From Cavia porcellus (taxonomy: Eukaryota > Chordata > Mammalia > Rodentia > Caviidae), in NCBI RefSeq assembly GCF_034190915.1, contig NW_026947484.1, positions 186,924,982 to 186,988,981 on the forward strand: DNA of 64,000 bases, given 5' to 3'. The notes below the pieces were generated by a model. The model was not told the origin of the DNA and did not search any database. It saw only the letters and a list, made by a program, of their open reading frames with translations. The translations under genes and the position numbers were made by a program. Numbering within the stretch: the stretch's first letter is position 1; every line of letters starts with the position of its first letter. Positions 23,518 through 35,500 of the stretch are shown in pieces.

Positions 23518-24568
23518 CCTTAAACAACATCAACAAATCACAGGTTACCTTTTGAGGACCACCTTAGAACTAGGGCACTGTACCCTAAGTGATCTGAACC
23601 AATGCAGACTTACTGTTCTCTACTTTTCCAGCCCATCGTATTGATGTTCACGCGTTTGGCAGCTGAGCGCACCAACCAGTAATGATCATGTGCTAAAGAA
23701 AGTAAAATATCTGAATACTGGCAAATGAAGATAAAGAAAATCCACTGTGATCTCCTAATAAAACTATGATCATTGGTGTGATTTTCTGTATTAAAATGTA
23801 CACAGAGATCCTAATCAAGTCAGTATGCACCAAACCTATATAGTATAAACATTTCTGAAAATAGCCAGTAGAGGTCAGTCTTGAGCTGCAATGGTGTTTC
23901 CCAGACCCAGAACAAGAAGCAAGTCACATACAGTGCTAGGAACTTGAGCCCAGATTCCCTAATAGGAAAAGTCTGGAGTCTGGGCAATTTCCTTTAGAGT
24001 CAACTATGACAAGAACTATAGAGGCTTTCTAAACAAAACACATGATTTGATTTTTCAACAGGCAGAAATGCAGTAAATTAGAACGTGTCATTCTTCTGCC
24101 CAATATGCCTCAATGGGTCCCCTTTTCCTTTAGAATAAAAACCTAAGCCCTTATTACAGCCCTAGACACTGTACCCCTCATATCCCTCCATTTTCAGCCA
24201 GTGTCCTGAACACACCTGAAACTGCAGAAATCCTGTACCCGAGAGCTGACTTATTAAATTCAAAACATCGTGCCCTTTTCTGAAACAGCAGTGGGTTGCT
24301 CTACGATGCCTGTAACTCTATCCCCTTCCCCTGACTGACTTTCTTTCATTACACTCACCACTATCTAAGTTACATTCATTTACTGTCTCTCTGGAATTAG
24401 CTCTCTGCCCACCTCTTTACTTCTAAACCCTGAAAGAGTACAAGGCTTACTGATACCTCCCCCCTCAAAATTACCTGCATTCACAGACATTTAGAGAAGA
24501 GGCCAGAATTCAGAGGCATTTATTTTCAGTCAATAAACATGTAGTAAACTAATACACAGAAAAAATGG

Positions 24569-24765
24569 AGTTCAGCATGGTTGCAGACACCTGGAATTCC
24601 AGCTTTCTGGAGAAGCAGAAGCAGGATCTCAAGCAAGTTTGAGCCTAGCCTAGACAATTTACCAATTTATGGCCCTGTCTCAAAATAAACATTTTTAAAA
24701 CAATCGGGAGGTGTGGCCTGGTACAAAAGCCCATTGTTCATTGTTCCACGTCCAAGTACTATACA
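24569..24765 (+). mobile_element. Dimeric B1+ID SINE
   Basis: B1 half: TTCAGCATGGTTGCAGACAC, GGAATTCCAGCTTTCTGG, GTTTGAGCCTAGCC, CCCTGTCTCAAAATAAAC. ID half: GTGTGGCCTGGTACAAAAGC with a decayed B box. The B1 then ID order matches B1-dID dimers known from non-murid rodents. Confidence 0.65.
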
Positions 24766-26185
24766 CAAGCACGTGAGTGCACACACCCACAAACGTTATG
24801 TGAATATCATAGCTGCCCACTGCCAAAAATTGTGGAGCAAAAGAAGTACACTGCATGCATTCATCTCTGGACACTTCATTTACTATGCTGCCTCCAAACA
24901 CGTTTAATTCCTAAAACTTCCCCTGAAAAAGAGTTCCCTAGAGTAGGAGCCTCTGCTTCTCTTTTGTATTTGAAACTCTTCCCCTGATACCTCTGCATGT
25001 TCTATTTCACATTTCTGGCTTTGACCCTCAATTTACACGTGAGTGAATGGCAGTGTATTTTGCTCTAGAAGACTCAGGATTAATTTTTATGCTATGTCCA
25101 TCCTCCCATTCCTACACTTCATTCTAATCGTTTAAAAACAAAATTACATCATCAGCATCATCATCATCACTTTCTACAAAAAATTTTGAAAGCAGAAAAC
25201 TAATCCACCAAATACATATGGCTGCATTTCCATCAAGTCAACAGCAAACCATAGGCATCTCTGGATCCTAATCAGTTTTAGCTTTTCCACCGGTGCCATC
25301 ACCCTGAAGAGGCAAATGGATGAGATGGAGATGCTTAAGCAGGTTAATAATGGAAGATGATTTTTAAGTATGCAAGAATAACTAATAAATCTTAGGCGAT
25401 TTTACTCTCCACACAGATTTGCCTGAAATGCTGATTTCTTTTTACACGGGAAAGATTAATGAATTTTAAGCAGAGAATATGTTGACATATTCTCATGAAT
25501 TTAGAACCTGTGGCTTATTTGGATATTTTCTTTCTTAAAGAAAATTTAGTCCTTTATTTTGCCAGTTGACAACCATTATCAATATGTCTCTGAAATCTCT
25601 ATTGCTTTGAAGTAGAACTAATCACATCCCATGCATAATTCTACTAATCTATTTCTCCTCCTCATGAAAATACTGCAAATAAAAAGAAGTGGTCACGTGA
25701 AAGGTGCTAGTACCATTAAAATGATAGTCATTTCAACAGATTTTACCCTAAAATAACATAGCTATATAACAATGGTCTGGAAATTTAAAGTTTGTTCAGA
25801 TAAAGGATGTAACAAGATCCAGATAAACTGTGAATACTGGTCCATGAGATTATTAGAACGTTTCAGCTGTCTTATATTATTATGCAGTGAGCAAACTTCA
25901 GCCTGGAATACGTTTGAACTCATAGCAAGAAACTGAACCAAATCCTACAGAGAGTGGTGCTCGCTTTAGTTCTAAATTTCTGCTTAGAAAAACATGTCAT
26001 GTTCTTCTTGAAGTGAGTTAAATTGGGGTTTGGAAACCAGTGTTTCATGGAGAATTCTTGCCTTTTCCAAGTACTGATGTCATAGATGAATCCAGAGAAA
26101 ATTATTCATGAAAGTATAGCCCAAGAACAACTGTTCAGAAGAACAGTCAAAACTAGAAGTTAGGCAACCTTAAGATCTTTCTCCA
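24766..26185. other. Intergenic, no gene seen
   Basis: Apart from the short ATC repeat, A+T-rich sequence without a supported exon. Confidence 0.5.
25149..25171 (+). repeat. (ATC)n short repeat
   Basis: Six to seven imperfect ATC units. Confidence 0.7.
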
Positions 26186-26189
26186 GAGG

Positions 26190-26388
26190 TAGTCATGATA
26201 GCATGCCTGTAATCTCAGAACTCCGGGAGGCTGAGACAGGAGAGTCTTGAATCTAAGCCCAGCCTGGGCAGCTTACTGATTGAATAGGTCAATGTCACAA
26301 AATTAAAAATAAAATATAGAAAGTGCTAGGAATGTAGTTGGTACAAAGGCCTTGGGTTTGATCCTCAGTGCCACAATTCTTTAAAAAA
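26190..26388 (+). mobile_element. Dimeric B1+ID SINE
   Basis: B1 half: GCATGCCTGTAATCTCAGAA, GGGAGGCTGAGACAGGAG, AAGCCCAGCCTGGGCAGC. ID half: GTGCTAGGAATGTAGTTGGT, GGGTTTGATCCTCAGTGCCA. An A-rich linker (AAATTAAAAATAAAATA) separates the halves. Confidence 0.75.
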
Positions 26389-26507
26389 CAATATGCTCTT
26401 TCCTTCAAATTGTCTGAATTTTCTTAAGAAACCCCTTTTCATTTACCTAGTTTTTACAGTATCTTACCCTTTCCTTTGTAATATACAACTTGTCTAAAGA
26501 TTAGTAC

Positions 26508-26551
26508 ATCGATCCCTAGTACCGATAAAAACGAAAAAGACAAAAAAAAAG
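26508..26551 (+). mobile_element. 5'-truncated SINE, 44 bp
   Basis: Only the end of the tRNA-derived SINE remains: GATCCCTAGTACCGATAAAA, then ACGAAAAAGACA and an A run. Flanked by identical 9-bp repeats GATTAGTAC (26499-26507 and 26552-26560). Confidence 0.85.
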
Positions 26552-26560
26552 GATTAGTAC

Positions 26561-28224
26561 TTCAACTCAGTGTGTCCAAAACAGGCCTCAGGCTGTTTAA
26601 CTCTGCATACTTGGCCCTGAAAGCACAAATCCAGTTACGTCTTTACACTGGACCCCATAGTCAAGTGTGGTGAATTTCTGGCCCAGGAATTGTGGTCTCT
26701 CTAACTCTTTAGTAATGCCCACTTGAGTTGAAGATGATGAAGATCTCCATTTCCACTGCCCTTGCTGGCTAAGGATGTGAGGCAGGCCTCTGGCCTCACT
26801 GTTGACCACAAGGGATGCCCTTGTTCCCAACCTTGCTTCCCACACACACATACACCCTGCCACACCAGGGCACGCAGGTCTCCAGATACCCATAAGGACT
26901 TAATCTCCTCTCTTGGGCCTAAGCATCTTCATCATCGTAATTTACCAGATACCCTATCTTTGAGACTTACAGGACATTTGACTGTAACAAAACATCTCAG
27001 TCTCCATTTGCTGTCGATCCTTATATGGAGTCTCCATCAGCCAAAATGTTGAAGAGTGAGTTGCGTCAAATCTATCTCGAGGCCACAACATATTTTTGAT
27101 GCCAACACTTAGCTCCAGACAATGATAGCTCCAGACAATGAGGCATCACCAAGCTCAGCCCATGATGAACTGGAGGCTCTCAGCAGCTGACTTGAGTAGC
27201 CACATGTATCTAGGCAACTGGCCTTGGCAATGGAGCAACTTACAGCAGCTTTTATTGTGTTAACTGGAACAAAATACAGTGTTGGCTGGATTCCTCAGAT
27301 GCCAAACAATAAGTGAGATGAGAAAAAACAATCCATCCTAAGAATGAGGTGTAGCTTTTCTCTGGACCACACAATGAGCAAGAACTCTGGCCTTGGGCAA
27401 AGATAGATGGGAGAGAAGCTCCCAATGGCTTTCAACCTACAAAGCAGTCCTGCTTTTCAAGGACTCTGCAGTCCTGGCAGTGCAGGGAGGGCAAAGCGCT
27501 TGCAAAAGCAGGAAAAGAACTTCTTGAAGCAGACCTTTCTGCAAGAAGAGGTGGAAGTTACCATGGCTGAAATGCACAGACCTCCAGCATGGCAGCCACG
27601 AGGACAGGCATAGTTCCCTTGTGTTCCTCAGGCCTCTCCAAGAGATGTCTCAGGAGACAGCAAAGAATCTGTATTTTCTGGGTCAGAAAAGGGCACAGGC
27701 ATTTGCCCAAGTCAAAGCCGCAACTCTAGGATCTCCATCACAACCCACAGCTAAGTTCACCCCCTCCACAGTTCAGTTACTGCTTTACTTCAGGTAATCC
27801 TCTCTCACCTAGAAAAATGCAAGTATCATATTAACTTGTCTTTGCTAAAGTCTTTTAATAATCATTCTAAAACACTCATGGCACTCCTCAGCTAAAATTC
27901 TCTCCATGACACTCTATGGCCTTTAATATTAAAATAATACCACACAGCGTAAGTTACATGTTGCCTTGGACTCCATGTTGACTGGTTAGCAAATGCCACT
28001 GTAAATACTTTGTGTAGTTTTCATGGAAAGTCTCCCCAGATTGTTAATGTCCTTCCTCTTTCTCCCCATCATCCTTTCCTGAGTCTGAGTGGAAGTAATC
28101 TTCACCAGGGGAAAAGTTTCTTAATCATAGGAACCACTTCTCTCATCTCTAGATTAGTAACTGAAAGCCAGCACCAGGAGAATATCCAAATACTGGTGAC
28201 TCAGATATGAGCACAACACAGTTC
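26561..28224. other. Intergenic, no gene seen
   Basis: No exon supported. A 16-bp tandem duplication (AGCTCCAGACAATGAT / AGCTCCAGACAATGAG) lies at about 27111-27142. Confidence 0.5.
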
Positions 28225-28330
28225 CTGCCCTTAAGAAGCACAGTCTAGTTAGAACACTTACATAAATAAACTGTAATGTATCGCACATAAGACAGATGTA
28301 TAATCACAGTGTTACACAAGCAGCTTTCTT
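28225..28330 (+). repeat. Ancient dispersed repeat, copy 3 (partial)
   Basis: TTCCTGCCCTTAAGAAGCAC, AGTCTAGTTAGAACACTTAC, AATAAACTGTAATGTATCGC: the same opening block as at 22530 and 59450. Confidence 0.4.
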
Positions 28331-30747
28331 CTCTACATCCATCATCTTTTACATAGCACCACTTACACTGCTGAGTTTTTGCTTCACTCTCCCAGATACT
28401 GGGAGCTTGGGATAAAGGCTGGAAGGGTGGAAGGGAACTTTCTATTCATCTTTGAGTTTTCAGTGCCTTGGACAAGATCTGGCATATAAATATGCAATAC
28501 ATACAGAATAAAGGGGATAATTAATGATGCTCATCCTAGGAGATGACTAGGAAGTGAAAAACAGGAAAAGTCATCTCCAGAATGAGAGGGAAAGGTGATG
28601 ATCCAAGCAGACATACAACATAAGCAGAGGCAAATGTGACAGAACATTCTGGGGAAGGCTTTCTGACAAGCACAGCTGATTTGAAGATGTCCAAAGTATA
28701 TTCAAAGCCCAAGAATATCCTGCCACCTTTTCTGTACCAACAGACTCATTGGGAAGCAGTAGTTAACCTACACCTCCTATCCACTACTTATGAAACTGAC
28801 TGACAAGTTCTGACCTGGCAAGGGCAGCCATCAATTCTCAGATATGGTGTAACTCAGAGATGGTCACAATAACTTGAAGCTTTTACATTTTTCATTCACT
28901 ACAGAACAGCATGCCCCAATTCAAGTACAGCTGAGAACAAAAACATGATGGTTTCCTCATTTGGGGAGTTAATCTGTAAAATTTTCTTAGCAAGGGTCAA
29001 TAAGAGTTTTAGAAAGCTTGTTTCAGAACGTAAAAAAAAAAAAAAAAAAAATCCAGTGATTTCATAACAGAACTGCACAGTTAACAATGGAATGCTTCAC
29101 ATAACACAACCCATGCTTTTTACCTGATAGAATCACAACATCTGGCTTTTTTTTAAAAAACCAAACCCATTAATGTGCATGGATGACAAAGAATGAAGTA
29201 GAAATGATTTGTATTTTTCATTTATAAAGTTGTCTCGTGAGGAGCCATACACACGTACAGAGCAAGCAGAAATTCAAGCCATTCCTGTTATTTATTTACT
29301 CCATGCCTACAACCTCTAAGCAGGCTGGGCCAATGTTAACTCAGACAGGGAAGCAACTCAGGTATCACATGCAGGAGACACCTGCACTTCCTTTCCTGCT
29401 CTGTCTGCTCTGTGGAAGGCTTCAGAGTGGGCCATGCAGTTGGTGTCTGTGGGTGTTGCACTGCTCCAGGAGGCTCACAGCAGGGGCGGGAAGACATCCT
29501 GCTACTAGTTTGATTTGAATAAATTGTCTAAAGTCTGCTGTGTATAATTTCTAAAAACACAGATGAGCTAGTAATCTGTTCAGTGTTGTCTGAAACTTTT
29601 AAAATAAAGGATGCTGACTAGGATTTCCCTTACATTAAGTGGGATGTGTGATTTCACAGCCCATTATCTTTACACCAAGCAAAGAAAGCCAAAAAGAAAA
29701 GATTCTGAATGTGGAATTTAGAAATGTCCTATGTGAGAAGAAATGTCACGAGATAGAGTGACACAGATGGAAAATCTTAGCAGCAAAAGCAGTAGAGGGT
29801 CACAATGAACCTCTAGGGACAGGCTACCAATTTAGTGTTTCTGGGTTTGCACAAAATCTACCGCAAGGAAGAACTGACCAGGTTACAACTCCTTTTCTCA
29901 CAAAAATTCAAACATACCTATATGGGAAATGTCCCATAAAATGTTAAGTCTGCTTATAAAATAGGTCAGTGAACAAAAATTTTCAACAGTAATATTTGCC
30001 AAAAAAAAACCAAAAAGTCCACATGCTATTGTTTATACTTTTCCTAATCTAGGAACACATCTGTAAGAGTTACAATATCAGACTTCATTTGCATACTGCT
30101 GTTTACATTAGTAAAAATATTTACACTTAGGACACTGACATTTGCAATGTCTTTTTAAATTCAAATTTATTGTGTCTCTTAAGGAAATATATGATTAGGC
30201 TCCCAAGCTCCTTCTAAACAGTGATAATGATGTGTTTTTAATTATTTTTTCAGTATTTTATTCAATGTGGTACACACTTTAATTTTTAATTTACAATTTT
30301 ATGTATTTGGGCAGAGCGAAGAGAAAGTAATACTGGGTCCAACTCCTAAACTCAAAAATCTGGATAACTAGGTAAAATATGTGTATGTATGAATGTATTT
30401 ATTATTTTTAGTTACTACATGATGGCCCAAAACTAAGTCTGAAAAATGAGATAGCTGATTATGATCAAATTTAACAATTTTATCATTTCTTCCAGTTTAA
30501 AAAAAAAAGATTTAAATGTACTAAAAGCATAAAACTTGGTGACCATCCCTTTCTTTGGAATAAACCTACTTCCTCTCTAAAAGCTAACAGGTAAGTGGCA
30601 TCTGAATGGCATAGCTCCCTCAAAGCAGCTATCATGAACACCACTGCATTGTGCAGCTGGGCCATGAAAGCTTAACTCTGGTAACCAGAAACGCAGGTCA
30701 CTTCCAAGCCCACTGCCACAGAAAAGACATTAGAAAGGCCACCAGAC
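28331..30747. other. Intergenic, no gene seen
   Basis: A+T-rich sequence. On the minus strand AATAAA (plus-strand TTTATT) occurs at 30257-30262; it could serve a long CAVIN4 3' UTR but I cannot tell. Confidence 0.4.
29030..29051 (+). repeat. Poly(A) tract
   Basis: A run of about 20 A without a recognisable SINE body beside it. Confidence 0.7.
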
Positions 30748-31105
30748 AGCCAGGCATGATGGTACACACTTGTAATCCCAGCTACACGGGAAGCTGAGGT
30801 AGAAGGATCCTGAGTTCAAGACTAGCCTGGGCAATTTAGCAAGAGACAACTGATCTCAAAAAGGACTGAAGGGTGTGGGGGGTACATGCCTGCCTGCAAT
30901 TCCAGCACTCATGAAGCTGAGGCTGGTGGATTACTGCAAGTTCAGGGCCAGCTCAGGCTACAGAGTGAGTTCAGCAGCAGCCTAACTAAATAGCAAGACC
31001 CTGTCTCAAAGTAACAAAAAGGGGCAGGGTACCTCCTGAGGATGTATGAAGCTCAATATAGGACTTGCGCCCAATCCCCAGTTTAAAACAAACAAAACAG
31101 GAGGA
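30748..31105 (+). mobile_element. B1 + B1 + ID SINE cluster
   Basis: First B1: CCAGGCATGATGGTACACAC, TGTAATCCCAGCTACACGGG, GTTCAAGACTAGCCTGGGC. Second B1: ACATGCCTGCCTGCAATTCC, GAAGCTGAGGCTGGTGGATT, AGCAAGACCCTGTCTCAAAG. ID-like end: GGGGCAGGGTACCTCCTGAG, GCGCCCAATCCCCAG. It is antisense to CAVIN4 and lies within a plausible long 3' UTR. Confidence 0.8.
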
Positions 31106-31292
31106 ACTAAAAAAGGAAAGCCACTTGATAACAGAACCTGTCTTATACCTCATGCTGCAAAAGTCGCTATGGTTCACCTCAAATCTAAAAGCAAAAGAAA
31201 ATTAGAAAAAGATATTCCAAGGAATATTTTAAGACACATCCAAAACCTGAAGTTTCGTTGTAGGCTTTAATGAAAAGGTTATCACGCAAACA

Positions 31293-31298
31293 TTTATT
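31293..31298 (-). terminator. CAVIN4: Candidate CAVIN4 poly(A) signal
   Basis: AATAAA on the minus strand, about 550 nt after the CAVIN4 stop. This is a candidate only; a further AATAAA lies at 30257-30262. Confidence 0.35.
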
Positions 31299-31847
31299 TT
31301 ATACTGCTGTTTCTATGGAAAGATTTAAGAAGACTGATTTTAGTCTCTGTCCAACCAAGGCCCTCACTGCCTGGTGCTCAGGGCTGCTCCAGGTGTGCTT
31401 ATTCAGTTCTGCGGCTGACAGCCCAGCAAGGATGGTTTTCTCTACATGTGCTTGTTTTCTCAGACCATGCAACATTTCCTCCGGTCTTCACAACAGTCCT
31501 GAGGAGGGCAGCAGAGGCAAACCCTCCCCCATTTCTACAGGTGAGAAAAGTAAGCCGGTGACTCAGGAAGTGTCTCACCTTAATAAAGCTATCATGCCTA
31601 TTAAACACTGCCCCGGATAGGTGACAGAAGAGGAAAAGGCTACTGCCTACTATCATACATGCCACAAAAACTAAAAGAATTCTCAAGGAAAATGTATATA
31701 ATATTTATATAATAGTCAAGATTTTAAATGTAAGAAATTAAACACTTGTATTACTTAGGGTTGCTGCACAGCATATAAATAAACGTGGATGACTACACCA
31801 CACAAACTGAAACTCCATGACTGAGCGTTTTTTTACTTAATTCCTCC

Positions 31848-32537
31848 TTACGAGGACTGCTTTAAGTCTAACAAAAGCGACTCATCATCCTCTACTCTCA
31901 CCTGGGGTTTAAAGGTAACCTTTAAAGGCTCAGGGGTGGCACTCTCCCCTCCTTCCTGGGATGCATACCCCACCCTGGCTTGCTCCTGCTCTATTTCACT
32001 GAGCTCATCAGTATGGAGCTCGAGCTCGGGGATGGGGACCAGAGAGGGGCTCCGGGCGCTGCCGTCCACACCCGTCTCCCCGCCTGCCTCCTGACCTTCT
32101 GCCACAGTTCGGTCCTTTGCCTTGCGAAGATTGCTCATCTTAAAAGCCTCCTTTGAGGGAGCAGCACTAGCGATGGATTTCTTCAATCTTTCCCCTGACA
32201 GCCGCAGCCTCTCCCCTGACTGCCGCAGCCTCTCCCCTGACTGTCTCAATCTCTCTCTCCTCTCTGGCGTCACTATTCTTGTTCTAATTCTGTCCACTTT
32301 CTTGTCAAAATTCTGCCTTGTCTTCTGCATGTTTTCTTTAGAAAATGCCTTCTTGATGTGATCAATGCGCTCTTTGCCTGACTTTCTAAACCTGGCAGAT
32401 CTGCTTTCTTCAACATAGTATTCCTCATCCGAAGAGAGCTCTATGGGGGGATCAAAGATTTTATCTTCTTCCTCCTGATTCTCGGTGAGGTTTCTGTCTC
32501 TGACAACAGACAAGGATGTTGGACATCGAATCTCCTC
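31848..32537 (-). CDS. CAVIN4: CAVIN4 coding exon 2
   Basis: 229 codons plus TAA (31848-31850). The acceptor TTTCTTTAG lies just above 32537 and the first codons give EEIRCPTS. Contains the acidic segment, the basic region with the heptads, a variable Gly/Ser/Pro-rich stretch (residues about 280-310) and the conserved tail with [14 protein letters not shown]. Confidence 0.96.
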   Translation of the reverse strand, partial: EEIRCPTSLSVVRDRNLTENQEEEDKIFDPPIELSSDEEYYVEESRSARFRKSGKERIDHIKKAFSKENMQKTRQNFDKKVDRIRTRIVTPERRERLRQSGERLRQSGERLRLSGERLKKSIASAAPSKEAFKMSNLRKAKDRTVAEGQEAGGETGVDGSARSPSLVPIPELELHTDELSEIEQEQARVGYASQEGGESATPEPLKVTFKPQVRVEDDESLLLDLKQSS

Positions 32538-35500
32538 CTAAAGAAAAGAAAGGCAGAGTGTGAGTGCTTTCTTTCAATACAGAACAGCTCTTTGATCTTT
32601 TGGCCACTTACAAACTTGCCCCACAGGCTGTTTACCCTCGGCTGCTCCTTAAACGCTGGCATTTCCCAGGATTTGTTTCTCCTGGACCCTTTCCTCATGA
32701 ATACTTACCTCTCCACTTCTCCTAAGACGGAAACACAAATGATGGGCAAACTTCTCCCTCTAGATATAACAGGCACCTCAATTATACCGAGTCCAAACAT
32801 CTTGGCCCTTTCACCATCCTCTCCACTTTCACTTCTTCTGTCTCTCTCTGTACCAATAACCATCAAGGTGTTACACATGTACAAATCAGTCCAGAATCGG
32901 CAACCCCAGTACTTCTTCTCATCCCACATTCAACTGGTCACCAAGCCCTGTTGATAACAACTGCTTAGCAACTCAAGTTTCCTCTTCTCTCTCTTCTACC
33001 AATATCCTAATTCAGGTTCTTGTCACCTGTTTCTGAATTTGTGTAATGATTATTTACTGGTCTCTCTATCTCCAGAGTATCATTTTCTGAGGAACATTAC
33101 GGAACCATGGCCCTGATTGTATCTCTTTAAAACTTTTTGGAGATTTCTCCGTATTTGTAAGAGAGTATTCAAATTCTGGAGTCTGTTCAGAATCTGCCCA
33201 GTTAACCTGATCCTTTTTCCCTCTTCACTAGCCCAGCAACACATATCACTCTTAATTCCTCAAATTTTCATCCCCCTGTATACAGCTGCTAAAAGACATT
33301 TTAAACGAGCCTCCTTTTTCATCTTTGAATGGCATCTTTCTTCAAGAATTAATTCATAAACCTCGTGTGGTGGTACACCCCTGTAATCCCAGCATTCAGG
33401 AGGCTGAGGTGGGAAGATTGTTGCAAGTTCAAGACCAGCTTGGGTTACAAAGTGAACTCAAGACCAGCCTGAACTGCACAGTGACACTTTGTCTCCAAAA
33501 AAAAAAACAAAAGAATTAATTCATATGCCCCAACTTCCCCAGGTGGCTAATATTATCTCCAAATTACCCCAAAAGAACATGTACACACCACTATCAATTA
33601 TTGCAGTTTGAATTGATTTGGAATTCTACTTATTTATATATGTGTTCCTGGGGCCATAGTGTGGTATTCGATTTCTCAAAGCAGAGATAATATTATGATT
33701 AATTATGATTTACTCCCAGCACGTATAGTAGGTATACTCTAATAAGTTATTACTGGATTAAATAAAAACCTTATGCCTTCAACTAAGAACTAGGAAGCTA
33801 ACTACCACCATACATTACTAATACCTCAGGAACTGAGAAACCTTATTTTTAAAAAACAGTAAAAGATAATTTGTTTCTTGGCGAGACAGTCAGGCAAAGA
33901 AATGTAAAATGCATAGAAGGTTGCATGGCAACGAATGCCAAGGTACAAAAAGAGGGAAGAGGATATTCAGTGACAGGAGGTACTGTTCAGAAATGCATTG
34001 ATCAGAAAGGCCTAATGAAGTGACAGCTAAGCCTAGACCTGTAGGTTGTGTAGGAAGAAAAAAGAGACATACTCAAGAGGGCGGTGTGGCTAAAACAGTG
34101 TGACCAAGGAGTGTGCATGTGCATGCACAAGAGCGAGAGAGAGAGAGAGAGACAGAGAGACAGAAAGAGAGAGAACGTGCACGTGGGTCATGCTACAAAG
34201 GGCTGTGTCCAACAAAAAGGCCAGCGGCTCTTATTCAGAGTATGACAGAAAGACTTCTCAAGGTTTTGAGCTGATCTGATACATACTGCGTAAGGTTGAC
34301 TCTGCTGCAAACAAACCACACAGGCAAGACAAAGTGAGAACCTACAGGATTTTCTGAAAAAGAAGCCATCAACAGATGAGGAAGAGCCAGGAAGGAGAGA
34401 CTGGTGGGGAAAGACAGGATCTCACCATGTCTTTAAGATGCCCACTGAGCATGCAGGCCAAGAGGGGCTGGGACAAGGTGAGCACATGAATGTGCTAGAA
34501 ATTCAAACTTCAGAGTCATTAATGTAGAAATGGGATTGAAAGTCATAAGGCCAGGAAAGATTACCAAAGATTCGAAATTCCTTGGAGACAAGTATGTTTC
34601 ACAATTCAAAATAGTCTAGATTCTGTAAAACTAATGTGATGCACTACATACATGTGCTCTCAGTGAGCTCTTGGGAACAACTGCATCTGCAATAAAAAAT
34701 ACGAATATTTACACTAAGGTGGGATAAAGACTATACATAGCCTTATGCTATTTCAGGTCAGGTCCTACCACCAAAGGACTTCAAGTAAAGCTAATATTTC
34801 TTACCAAGTTACCCTAAGGACTTTAACTTTTAAAATATTTTGTATTTTAATATCAGAGATTATGGATATTGGGCCAGCAGATAAGAAGAGACAAAAAAGC
34901 AAAAAAGAAGAATTATTGAGCAGGAAAGCAGGAAGAAACTCCCAAGAATTACAGCACCCCCAGAGACTAAGCAGAAAGCAGTTTCAAAAAGAGAGGAAAA
35001 GGTCCAGCAATCATGCGAAGTGTCAAAAGGCTAAAGATGAGAGCTGGATGGGAGAAAAACACAGTTACCAGTGGCGTTGAAGGCAGGCCAGACCACAGGT
35101 ATAAAGGAAGACAGCTTACTATTCAGAGAATTATTTCTAAAGCCACACAGCCAAAACTGTCAAGATCATGAACCATGAATTAAAAGTTCTAAAAGAAAAT
35201 TGTGTTCCTACTTAAGATCCAGATTAAGTCTACTCAATAATGTATAAAATACACTTACACATTCTAAAATTTAATCAGCCTGATAGTCAAGAAGGCATCC
35301 CTGGAACCTTATTTCTTTGGACACTTATTTAAAATTAAATTCTCTTGACTACAGGACTGGAGTGTCTGTGAGCTAAAAAAGACAGAAGTGGGTGTCTCAT
35401 AACTCTCTGATGAATCAGTTAAGAGGCAGTAAAATTATTCCTCTCCTTTCCTGACACCTGCTGTAGCAAATAGTTTTCAGCAGCACAGTGTGGGTTGGTC

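Noticed and set aside
23316..23644. Two overlapping plus-strand open frames
   Set aside because: They are created by the (CA)16 microsatellite (His-Thr alternation) and have no family resemblance.
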